Assembly (NCBI GenBank): GCA_046050405.1
Contig: JBJOPY010000071.1
Span: 1 to 15,722 of the forward strand
Reading direction: 5' to 3'
Length of the DNA: 15,722 nucleotides
DNA from: JADKCL01 sp046050405
GTDB lineage: Bacteria > Bacteroidota > Bacteroidia > J057 > JADKCL01
Translations under genes and position numbers: made by a program
The notes under the pieces: model-generated
What the model saw: only the letters and a program-made list of their open reading frames with translations
Database searches by the model: none
Told to the model about the DNA's origin: nothing
Shown here: one piece after another, positions 8,889-14,287 of the stretch
How positions within the stretch are numbered: the stretch's first letter is position 1
Layout: each line of letters starts with the position of its first letter

Positions 8889-9065
8889 TCAATGCGATCT
8901 TAGGAATAGCTTGACGACAAGGACTGCCATTCCCACCAGAAACATCAGGATTGAAATCTTATTGATCGTATGCATCGCCCTCAGATTGAATCCATTACTG
9001 CCCTCGGTAGGGGCAGCCTGTTTCTTCAGGGCGATATAGGAAAGGATCTTGCGCCAGATTTCCAT
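8889..9065 (-). CDS. Small single-pass membrane protein, DUF6728-like
   Basis: The 58-residue protein (MEIWRKILSYIALKKQ...) has a basic cytoplasmic N-terminal half, the conserved-looking block NLRAMHTINKISILMF (~28-43) and one C-terminal membrane helix (ISILMFLVGMAVLVVKLFL). This layout, with N-x-R-x-M-H-x-I-N-K/R before the helix, is what I recall of the small Bacteroidota family DUF6728; I could not check the accession. The function is unknown. The frame extends upstream to 9140, but a TTTG-N20-TATATTTG promoter lies between 9125 and 9094, inside that extension, so the transcript starts after it and the ATG at 9065 is the true start. Its neighbours give no functional clue. Confidence 0.75.
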   Translation of the reverse strand: MEIWRKILSYIALKKQAAPTEGSNGFNLRAMHTINKISILMFLVGMAVLVVKLFLRSH

Positions 9066-9093
9066 GGTGGTTTTAATTATTTCCCTCTGACTG

Positions 9094-9125
9094 CAAATAT
9101 AGCCGATCTCGATCCAGGAGGCAAA
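9094..9125 (-). promoter_or_regulatory. Canonical Bacteroidota promoter of the DUF6728-like gene
   Basis: On the minus strand TTTG (9125 to 9122), a 20-base spacer and TATATTTG (9101 to 9094) match the -33/-7 consensus perfectly. The expected leader to the ATG at 9065 is roughly 23 to 25 bases and A-rich (AATAATTAAAA). This is the clearest promoter in the window. Confidence 0.65.
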
Positions 9126-9342
9126 GTGATGACCCTCCATTCCTGTTTACGAAATTCAATCCCAAATAGCGCATGGCAATACAGCGTCGCCCCCGATAGC
9201 TTACAGTAAAGACTCGAGCATCCATACAATCAGTGGACTGCGCAGGACATGCAATCCTGCTCCATGGCAGGGAAGTCAGAAGAAGCGACACTCCCTCGAG
9301 TTGTTAAAATCTCTAAACCTTTCAATTCCTCATGATAATTGA
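9126..9342. other. Intergenic stretch with no gene
   Basis: I see no gene between the DUF6728-like promoter and the transposase remnant. A 6-bp hairpin (GCAGGA 9242-9247 with TCCTGC 9255-9260) is present, without a T-tract. Confidence 0.4.
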
Positions 9343-9561
9343 CTATGCCGAATTCAACCTTGAAGTGCAACACTGCTGTAAAAATATCTCGTTGGGGGTT
9401 CTGAATTTCAGTTTTTTTCTGGGTCTGTTGTTGAGCTTGTTCTGGATGTCCTTGGCCTGGCCGTGGGAGGTCTGGTTCAGGGGTGTCGACTTGGGCAGAT
9501 ATTGCCTGATGAGGCCGTTTGCGTTCTCGTTGCAGCCCCTTTCCCATGCACGGTACGGCGG
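9343..9561 (-). pseudogene. IS30-family transposase remnant, C-terminal end only
   Basis: Read on the minus strand, the frame contains PPYRAWERGCNENANGLIRQ, then YLPKSTPLNQ and NKLNNRPRKKLKFRTPNEIF. These are the hallmark C-terminal motifs of IS30 transposases: the PYxSWERGxNENxNGLIRQYxPK block around the last catalytic acid (E in NEN) and NNRPRKxLxxxTPNEVF. Only about the last 70 of ~320 residues remain. Upstream of 9561 the frame loses similarity, and a short helical stretch in another frame (QMALVLEEVKMAAN) hints at a frameshift. The end at 9347-9371 reads through a sequence like an IS30 terminal repeat (TTGCACTTCAAG on the minus strand). It is a degraded, immobile insertion-sequence scar. 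Confidence 0.75.
9347..9371 (-). repeat. Candidate surviving terminal inverted repeat of the IS30 remnant
   Basis: The minus strand reads GTTGCACTTCAAGGTTGAAT and on to GGC at the very 3' end of the transposase frame, which is where IS30-type elements carry their right inverted repeat. The partner repeat was not found in the window, so this is assigned by position and by recalled similarity only. Confidence 0.35.
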
Positions 9562-9616
9562 AGTTGGCAGCCATCTTGACCTCTTCCAGCACAAGTGCCA
9601 TTTGAATGCGCGGGTG

Positions 9617-9638
9617 CCCCGGAGCCGGATCTCCGGGG
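9617..9638. repeat. GC-rich perfect hairpin
   Basis: CCCCGGAG (9617-9624) and CTCCGGGG (9631-9638) form an 8-bp perfect stem with a 6-base loop. It lies between the transposase remnant and the MerC operator. There is no T-tract on either strand, so it is not a clear terminator. Confidence 0.45.
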
Positions 9639-9707
9639 GCGATGTCCACACGGCCCGCCCGCCTCGGAAGCCCTGGCAGCGGCTTCGCCGGGTCGATCGA
9701 AATTTTT

Positions 9708-9764
9708 ATTTGCAACATTGTTACAAATGTCGCTCGAAGATCTATATTTGCAACAGAGTTGCGC
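9708..9764 (+). promoter_or_regulatory. Tandem ATTTGCAAC operator boxes over the MerC-gene promoter (candidate Fur/Zur sites)
   Basis: Box 1 (9708-9728) is ATTTGCAAC-ATT-GTTACAAAT, a dyad with one mismatch. Box 2 (9746-9764) begins ATTTGCAAC-AGA-GTTGC and keeps only the inner half of the dyad. The left arms are identical and 38 bases apart. A perfect -7 element TATATTTG (9743-9750) overlaps the left arm of box 2, with TTG (9718-9720) inside box 1 at a 22-base spacing. A repressor bound here would block RNA polymerase at both elements. The Fur-family gene 0.9 kb away is the obvious candidate regulator; that link is inference. Confidence 0.55.
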
Positions 9765-9791
9765 CCGGTATGAGGAATCTGCAATCTCAGG

Positions 9792-10190
9792 ATGATCGAA
9801 ATGAACGGAAACATACATAGATCCATTGGCCGCAGTACACGGATGGGTGCCATCTTGAGCCTGGCATGTGCGATCCACTGCATGGCGACACCCATGCTGA
9901 TCTCAGTGATGCCCCTGATCGGGATGCAGTTCCTCGCATCCCATCTGTTGGAGGGAATCATCCTGCTGTTTGGCGTGGGATTCGGGGTTTATGGAGTCAT
10001 GAAAGCCTATTTCACACAGCACCATGACCCGAGGCCAGTCGTGGCCTTGGCGATGGGGTGCCTTTTGATCCTGGTGGGTTTCTTCTTCGCCGACGAGTCC
10101 CTGGAGCCCTACCTGGTTTCCATCGGAGCCCTCGGGATTGCCGTCGCCCAGCTGCTGAACCTGCGTACATGCAGGCACGATCACGCCTGA
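9792..10190 (+). CDS. MerC-domain membrane protein
   Basis: The 132-residue inner-membrane protein has four hydrophobic segments (about 17-38, 46-68, 82-100 and 106-122). The first contains the motif LACAIHCMATPML (C26, H29, C30), typical of Bacteroidota MerC-like proteins. The tail ends in CRHDHA (C127, H129, H131), a possible metal site. Classic MerC imports Hg2+, but no mer operon is present and the cysteine arrangement differs from the vicinal pair of true MerC. Transport of another thiophilic metal, such as zinc, is at least as likely. The promoter carries two boxes that look Fur/Zur-regulated, and a Fur-family gene lies convergently 49 bases downstream. ATG at 9792 was chosen, about 41 bases after the -7 element; ATG at 9801 is an alternative. 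Confidence 0.85.
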   Translation: MIEMNGNIHRSIGRSTRMGAILSLACAIHCMATPMLISVMPLIGMQFLASHLLEGIILLFGVGFGVYGVMKAYFTQHHDPRPVVALAMGCLLILVGFFFADESLEPYLVSIGALGIAVAQLLNLRTCRHDHA

Positions 10191-10195
10191 CATTC

Positions 10196-10216
10196 CCGGA
10201 GAGGCCATCTCCCCGG
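10196..10216. terminator. Weak hairpin between the convergent MerC and Fur-family genes
   Basis: CCGGAGAG pairs with CTCCCCGG, giving a 4-bp and a 3-bp segment around an A/C mismatch, and is followed on the plus strand by a T-rich CTTGTCTTC. It is placed as expected for a terminator of the MerC gene, but it is short and lacks a proper T-run. Confidence 0.3.
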
Positions 10217-10239
10217 CTTGTCTTCAGGGAATTTGCAAC

Positions 10240-10671
10240 CTACGCCGACTCGCATTGCTTGCAGATTCCGCTGAGCAGCAGGTTCGTTTCCACCAAGGTA
10301 TAGCCCTCCGGCAGTGTGATGGCAGGCACCTCGATGTCTTGGATGCAGATGGTATTGCCGCATTGCAGGCATTTGAAGTGCACGTGCTCGTGCCGATGCT
10401 CGTGCGCCGCGCATACCTCCGGGCACAAGGCATACTTCATCGCTCCCGAGTCATCCAGCACCTTGTGCAGGAGGCCTTTTTCCAGGTACAGCGTCAGTGT
10501 CCTGTAGATCGTCACCCGGTCAAACTGGTCGCCGAGGGACCGCTCGAGGTCGGGCTGCGACAGCGCATGGCCGACATTGGCGAAATGCTCCAGGATCGCC
10601 AGGCGTCCATCCGTATGCCGGATTTCATGGTCGCGCAGCACGTTCTGCAGATGATCGCTATGGGAACTCAT
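10240..10671 (-). CDS. Fur-family transcriptional repressor, probably Zur/Fur-like
   Basis: The 143-residue protein has the Fur winged helix (HTDGRLAILEHF, then FDRVTIYRTLTLYLEKGLL, ~19-67) and the C-terminal dimerisation domain. A His-rich metal-sensing stretch, HEHRHEHVH (90-98), is followed by CLQC (101-104) and CKQC (137-140), the two CxxC pairs of the structural zinc site. Fur-family proteins bind dyad operators when loaded with metal. Whether this one senses Fe, Zn or peroxide cannot be told from sequence, but the MerC gene with ATTTGCAAC boxes next door favours a Zur-like role. It lies 50 bases downstream of the DUF218 gene on the same strand. A perfect TAATTTTG 5 bases before its ATG suggests it also has its own promoter. 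Confidence 0.94.
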   Translation of the reverse strand: MSSHSDHLQNVLRDHEIRHTDGRLAILEHFANVGHALSQPDLERSLGDQFDRVTIYRTLTLYLEKGLLHKVLDDSGAMKYALCPEVCAAHEHRHEHVHFKCLQCGNTICIQDIEVPAITLPEGYTLVETNLLLSGICKQCESA

Positions 10672-10676
10672 CGGGT

Positions 10677-10684
10677 CAAAATTA
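10677..10684 (-). promoter_or_regulatory. Perfect -7 element directly before the Fur-family gene
   Basis: TAATTTTG on the minus strand matches TAnnTTTG exactly and ends 5 bases (ACCCG) before the ATG at 10671. No clear -33 partner is visible. It lies in the 50-base gap after the DUF218 gene and would give a near-leaderless message. Confidence 0.35.
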
Positions 10685-10721
10685 CGGATTCCGTGGACCA
10701 GGGATCGATTTTCATGAGGGA

Positions 10722-11369
10722 TCAGAACCGCATCCAGTAGTAGAACAGTTTGATGTACTCATTGCTGACGAACAGCAGCCCGGGCTCCTCGCGCCACCAT
10801 TCCTCTTCATCGAACGATGACTCTTCCGCCCCTCGGAGGATGAGCTCGATGCCCTCGAACAGCAGCCGCAGCCGGAAGAACTCGTCCATGCGCCGGGTAT
10901 GGAACAGCGAGGAGACCGCAATGATGCGGTGCAGCCGGTGTTGCTTGCAATAGAGGGCGATGGCCTCGAATTCTTCGAACGTGCTCGTGCCTTCGGGAAG
11001 GGTGTCGATGGCGCTTGCAGGGACATCCTGCGCAAGCAGTACACGGGCGGTGGATGCATAGCTCAGGTCGCAGATGCCGTAAAGCTCCAGCGAGGGATTG
11101 GTTTCTCCCCCCAGGCAGACAATCCGGGGTGACCAGCCTGCCTGGTAAATTTCAGCGGCTTCCCGGCCCCGGTCAAATGAATTTCCAGACAGTACGAAAA
11201 TCGCTTCGGAACGCTGCAGGTCATCCTCCACGATCAGAAACCCGCCGATTCCGTGCAGCATCCAGCGGGGAAGCGCAACAGCGAGCACCAGCATTCCCAG
11301 GAGAATACCGATCCATCGACGCGCCTTTCGCTGCCTTCTTGTCTTCAGTGGACGCACCTGCATTGCCAT
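10722..11369 (-). CDS. DUF218 (YdcF/SanA-like) membrane-anchored protein
   Basis: The 215-residue protein has a very basic N-terminus (MAMQVRPLKTRRQRKARR), then one membrane helix (WIGILLGMLVLAVALPRWML, ~19-38), with the rest predicted outside the membrane. The DUF218 fold shows as AIFVLSGNSFDRGREAAEIY (~56-75), GWSPRIVCLGGE, STARVLLAQDVPASAI, the acidic turn EGTSTFEEFEAI and RIIAVSSLFHTRRM (~147-160). E. coli relatives (SanA, ElyC, YdcF) have envelope-related roles, and SanA affects the outer-membrane barrier; the reaction is not known. It is divergent from the amidase-murB operon, which fits an envelope function. A start at the ATG at 11363 is possible. TACTTTAG lies 6 bases before the chosen ATG. 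Confidence 0.84.
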   Translation of the reverse strand: MAMQVRPLKTRRQRKARRWIGILLGMLVLAVALPRWMLHGIGGFLIVEDDLQRSEAIFVLSGNSFDRGREAAEIYQAGWSPRIVCLGGETNPSLELYGICDLSYASTARVLLAQDVPASAIDTLPEGTSTFEEFEAIALYCKQHRLHRIIAVSSLFHTRRMDEFFRLRLLFEGIELILRGAEESSFDEEEWWREEPGLLFVSNEYIKLFYYWMRF

Positions 11370-11393
11370 CTACCGCTAAAGTACGTAATTCCG
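11363..11393. promoter_or_regulatory. Compact divergent promoter region (28-bp gap between start codons)
   Basis: Only 28 bases (11370-11397) separate the two ATGs. Plus strand: TTG (11363-11365), a 20-base spacer and TAATTCCG (11386-11393, two mismatches) ending 4 bases before the amidase ATG. Minus strand: TACTTTAG (11383 to 11376, one mismatch) ending 6 bases before the DUF218 ATG. The -33 regions would lie inside the opposing coding sequences. Confidence 0.35.
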
Positions 11394-11397
11394 CACC

Positions 11398-12834
11398 ATG
11401 AAGTGTCGCCCCGGATGGACAGGGTCGCTTTGGGTGGTCTTGCTGCCCATCGCTGTGACCGGCCTGGTTCTGGCCTGCAAGCAAGTTCCCCATGAACAGG
11501 AGCGGATGGCGCGGCACCGCGCTGCATCCTACATGGTCAAGGACAGCAGTCTGCTGGACCAACTTGAGATCACGGGACGCGGGCTGGAAATGTTGGGGCC
11601 GGACACCGGAAATGGCGCCCGTGTTCCCGAGGCGGTGATCTACTGGGATGAAGTCGGGCTGTTCATCCGGATGGTGCAGGCACTGCCCCTCGATACCGTG
11701 CTGCATTACTATGAAACCAAGGGCGACAACCACTGGGATGCAGCGCATTTCGGTCACCTTCCCAGCCCGGTGGCAGCCTTCACCCTCCCCAGGAACGCGG
11801 AACAGCCGCTCGCAGGCATGCGCATCGCCCTGGATCCCGGCCATGTCGGCGGCAGCATGGACTATGCGCAGACGATGGAGGAGAAGTACGTGCGGATCCG
11901 TCCCGATCCGGATGCCGGCATCCCGGAGGAAATTGGGTTCTGCGAGGGGAACCTCGCCCTGGGGACAGCCCTCTTGCTGGCAGGGCGACTGCGGGAGGAG
12001 GGGGCGGAGGTGCTGCTCACGCGGGAGCGGGAAGGGTTGAACGCCTTCGGGATCACCTTCGACCAATGGTTGCAAGGAGAGGTGGCCCAGCATGAACGGT
12101 GGCTCCGGGAAAACGGACGGACGGCCGTCCGCTCAGACCCGGAATCCTGGAAGGTACAGTGTGCCGCAGCCAACTACATGCGTGAATGCCGGCTGCCCGC
12201 CAGGGATTCCGTGTGGTGGATGACCAAGGCCACCGCAGTCCATGTTCATCGGACGATCTTCCTCAAGGCCGAATTCCAGGAGCGGGCAAGGATCATCAAT
12301 GCCTTCCGGCCCCATGTCACACTCCTCCTCCACTACAATGTCCGCGAAGACAACCGGGCGGCCAGCGACGGTTACCGGCTGGCGATTCCGGAGAACCATT
12401 GCATGGCCTTCATCCCGGGGGGCTACATGAATGGCGAACTCAAGGAGCCGCAAGACAGGCTGGCCTTTGCGGCCAGGCTGCTCAGCGATGACCTCCCGCA
12501 GTCGGAGCGGTTGTCTGGCTTCATCGTGAGGGCCCATGAGCGCTTGCTGGGCGTGCCTGCCATGGCCTGGGACGATCGGTTGCAGTACTTGAAAAATTCC
12601 TCCCTGCTGACGCGGGAGAAGGGCGTGTTTGCCAGAAACCTTCAGCTCACCCGCCTGGTCCAGGGAACCCTCTGCTTCGGTGAAAGCCTCTACCAGGACA
12701 ATCTCCAGGAAGCCCGGCTGCTCAATGCCAAGGATTTCATCCTGCCGGGGATGACCACCCCCCTTCCCCATCGGATCCGGGAGGTCGCCGATGCTTACTA
12801 TCAAGGATTGCATGACTGGCTTGACAACCAATAA
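11398..12834 (+). CDS. N-acetylmuramoyl-L-alanine amidase-like (Amidase_3) lipoprotein
   Basis: The 478-residue protein has an N-terminal signal ending in LVLAC, so Cys27 is a likely lipidation site. An unassigned ~110-residue region follows. The Amidase_3-type domain begins at RIALDPGHVGG (H149), with E183 in FCEGNLALG and H312 in LLLHYN as the other likely zinc ligands, and E429 in CFGESLYQDN as the probable catalytic Glu. In the family these cleave the peptide from muramic acid in peptidoglycan. The distance from E183 to H312 is much longer than in typical Amidase_3 domains, so there is an insertion of roughly 70 or more residues containing a Trp-rich stretch. It is probably periplasmic and membrane-anchored. 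murB starts 9 bases after its stop, so the two are likely one operon. Enzyme activity is inferred from motifs only. Confidence 0.82.
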   Translation: MKCRPGWTGSLWVVLLPIAVTGLVLACKQVPHEQERMARHRAASYMVKDSSLLDQLEITGRGLEMLGPDTGNGARVPEAVIYWDEVGLFIRMVQALPLDTVLHYYETKGDNHWDAAHFGHLPSPVAAFTLPRNAEQPLAGMRIALDPGHVGGSMDYAQTMEEKYVRIRPDPDAGIPEEIGFCEGNLALGTALLLAGRLREEGAEVLLTREREGLNAFGITFDQWLQGEVAQHERWLRENGRTAVRSDPESWKVQCAAANYMRECRLPARDSVWWMTKATAVHVHRTIFLKAEFQERARIINAFRPHVTLLLHYNVREDNRAASDGYRLAIPENHCMAFIPGGYMNGELKEPQDRLAFAARLLSDDLPQSERLSGFIVRAHERLLGVPAMAWDDRLQYLKNSSLLTREKGVFARNLQLTRLVQGTLCFGESLYQDNLQEARLLNAKDFILPGMTTPLPHRIREVADAYYQGLHDWLDNQ

Positions 12835-12843
12835 CCACCGGCG

Positions 12844-13890
12844 ATGAAACCAGACAGCCTGCCCGCAGCCGTTCAGAGAGCAGTTTCGCTCCGTGCCTTC
12901 AACACCTTTGGGTTGGAGGCAGTGGCTGAATACTTTGTCGAGGTTCGGGGCGAAGCGGAATTGCAGGCCCTTCTTCGACAGCCGGCCATCCAGGCCCTGC
13001 CGAAGTACGTTCTGGGGGGCGGCTCCAACGTGCTGCTGGTCGGCAACATTGAAGGGCTCGTGATTCGCAACCTCATCAAGGGCATGGAGGTGATGGCGGA
13101 GGATGCCTCGCGGGTCTGGCTGGCTGCCGGGGGGGGGGAGGCATGGCATGCGCTGGTCATGCAGGCCATCGACCACGGTTGGGGCGGGCTGGAGAACCTC
13201 TCCTTGATTCCCGGAAGTGTCGGTGCGGCACCCATCCAAAACATCGGGGCCTACGGCGTCGAGGTCCAGGATGTGGTTTCCTCGGTGAGGGCCATGCACT
13301 TGCAGACCGGGGAGCTGCGGTCCTTCGGACACCCGGAGTGCAGGTTCGGTTACCGGGACTCGGTCTTCAAGCGTGACCTGAAGGGGCAGTTCATGATCAC
13401 AGGGGTGACCTTTGCCTTGCAGAAGGCCCCCCACCGGCTCCAGCTGGACTATGGCGCGATCCGGGATGAACTGGCGGCGGCAGGGATCTTGGCCCCGACG
13501 ATTCGCGACGTGAGCGCTGCGGTCATCGCCATCCGCCGAAGCAAACTGCCCGATCCAGCGATCCTCGGGAATGCCGGCAGTTTTTTCAAGAACCCGGAAG
13601 TGGCGATGGCGCGGTTTGAGGCCCTCCAGGCGCAGCATCCGGGCCTGCCCGGGTACAAGGTGGACGGTGAAACCATGAAAATCCCGGCGGGATGGCTCAT
13701 TGAGCAGGCGGGTTGGAAGGGGATGAGATGGGGCAACCATGGCGTCCATGCCCATCAGGCATTGGTCTTGGTGAATTATGGCGGTGCGGAGGGGCGCGAC
13801 ATCCTGTCCCTTTCCACGGCGATCATGGAAGACATTCAGGCGCGGTTCGGGATCGTGCTGGAACGGGAGGTCAATGTGATCGGCGGATAG
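12844..13890 (+). CDS. murB: UDP-N-acetylenolpyruvoylglucosamine reductase MurB
   Basis: The 348-residue protein carries the full type I MurB set: the FAD-binding YVLGGGSNVLLVGN (55-68), LIPGSVGAAPIQNIGAYGVE (121-140), CRFGYRDSVFK with R171, GNAGSFFKNPEV with the proton-donor Ser (S246), PAGWLIEQAGWKG and the C-terminal EREVNVIGG with E342. It reduces UDP-GlcNAc-enolpyruvate to UDP-MurNAc using NADPH and FAD, the second committed step of peptidoglycan synthesis, in the cytoplasm. It follows the amidase by 9 bases with no SD, so it is probably co-transcribed. A run of ten G (13129-13138) lies inside the coding sequence, in the segment LAAGGGEAWHAL; the frame is intact here. The start fits the family N-terminus (NTFGLEAVAEYF). 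Confidence 0.97.
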   Translation: MKPDSLPAAVQRAVSLRAFNTFGLEAVAEYFVEVRGEAELQALLRQPAIQALPKYVLGGGSNVLLVGNIEGLVIRNLIKGMEVMAEDASRVWLAAGGGEAWHALVMQAIDHGWGGLENLSLIPGSVGAAPIQNIGAYGVEVQDVVSSVRAMHLQTGELRSFGHPECRFGYRDSVFKRDLKGQFMITGVTFALQKAPHRLQLDYGAIRDELAAAGILAPTIRDVSAAVIAIRRSKLPDPAILGNAGSFFKNPEVAMARFEALQAQHPGLPGYKVDGETMKIPAGWLIEQAGWKGMRWGNHGVHAHQALVLVNYGGAEGRDILSLSTAIMEDIQARFGIVLEREVNVIGG

Positions 13891-13946
13891 GGGCAGGGAC
13901 GGGCATCCGCCCTCAGGTTCCCTGGCCACGGGGCGCCCTCCTGCCC
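13891..13946 (+). terminator. Possible GC-rich hairpin after murB
   Basis: GGGCAGG (13891-13897), which starts right after the murB stop, pairs with CCTGCCC (13940-13946), with a smaller GGG/CCC hairpin inside. There is no T-tract, so this is only a weak terminator candidate. Confidence 0.3.
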
Positions 13947-13988
13947 AGAGGGATGAATGATCCCCCCTGGAATCGCGGGTGGCCTCCC

Positions 13989-14018
13989 TTGCGGGGCGGC
14001 TCCTTGGGAGTATATTTG
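13989..14018 (+). promoter_or_regulatory. Canonical promoter upstream of a long structured leader
   Basis: TTG (13989-13991), a 19-base spacer and a perfect TATATTTG (14011-14018) form a strong Bacteroidota -33/-7 pair. The next recognised gene starts 270 bases on, at 14288, so the transcript has either a long 5' leader or a separate small RNA. Confidence 0.5.
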
Positions 14019-14019
14019 C

Positions 14020-14280
14020 TTTCAATGGCGGTCAGTGACGCTCCATGGGACGAAGCAGGCAGAAGGTGCCAGGGGCAGCACCCAGACTGCCCGGTGCAGC
14101 GGCATGGGGATCGTCTCCAGGCGATGCGCTGGTGCAGCATGGACCCCCCAACCACCCAATTGCCTGCAAGCAGCACCCGACCAGGGGCGCCACGGGAGCT
14201 TGGGATGGAGGACATCCAGGGCTGCATGGGGCTCACGGTGATGGAAGGATTCATTTTTGCGTTATCCACTTGAAAATAGC
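14020..14280 (+). ncRNA. Candidate structured leader or small RNA, no known family
   Basis: Downstream of the promoter at 14011-14018 the DNA is GC-rich and full of mutually exclusive pairings. GGTGC (14065-14069) can pair with GCACC (14078-14082); the same GCACC can pair with GGTGC (14093-14097); GGGCAG (14073-14078) can pair with CTGCCC (14087-14092); and GCAGGCA (14055-14061) matches TGCCTGC (14161-14167), which could close the whole domain. GGTGCAGC occurs twice (14093, 14131). An 82-codon frame (14025-14273) exists, but its composition (many Pro, Arg, Cys and Gln) is not protein-like. I do not recognise tmRNA, RNase P RNA, SRP RNA or a known riboswitch. It could equally be ordinary GC-rich spacer. 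Confidence 0.25.
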
Positions 14281-14287
14281 ACCAGGA

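Noticed and set aside
9332..9820. A 162-codon plus-strand frame before the MerC gene
   Set aside because: It is antisense to the IS30 remnant and runs through the operator into the MerC start; its sequence is not protein-like downstream of a chance hydrophobic stretch.
9230..9961. A 243-codon minus-strand frame over the IS remnant and the MerC gene start
   Set aside because: The IS30 motifs are in a different frame, and the upper part is antisense to the MerC-domain gene.
10231..10239. Third copy of ATTTGCAAC at the end of the Fur-family gene
   Set aside because: It has no right half-site and is not at a promoter; a single 9-mer match in 15.7 kb on two strands can easily be chance.
12133..14025. 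A 630-codon open frame on the minus strand across the amidase gene and murB
   Set aside because: It lies opposite two convincing genes, has no recognisable motif and is explained by their GC-rich codon use, which removes stops from the complementary frame.
14025..14075. Partial likeness to an SRP RNA apical stem (GGTCAGT ... GAAGCAGGCA)
   Set aside because: The GGAA tetraloop and the exact symmetric-loop arrangement of SRP domain IV are missing.
14025..14273. An 82-codon frame just after the TATATTTG promoter at 14011
   Set aside because: It has a well-placed ATG, but its amino acid make-up is what GC-rich noncoding DNA would give, and I see no homologue-like motif.
14045..14287. N-terminal extension of the epimerase frame by 81 codons
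   Set aside because: The extension is low-complexity and GC-driven; the Rossmann strand must be near the N-terminus, which fits the ATG at 14288.
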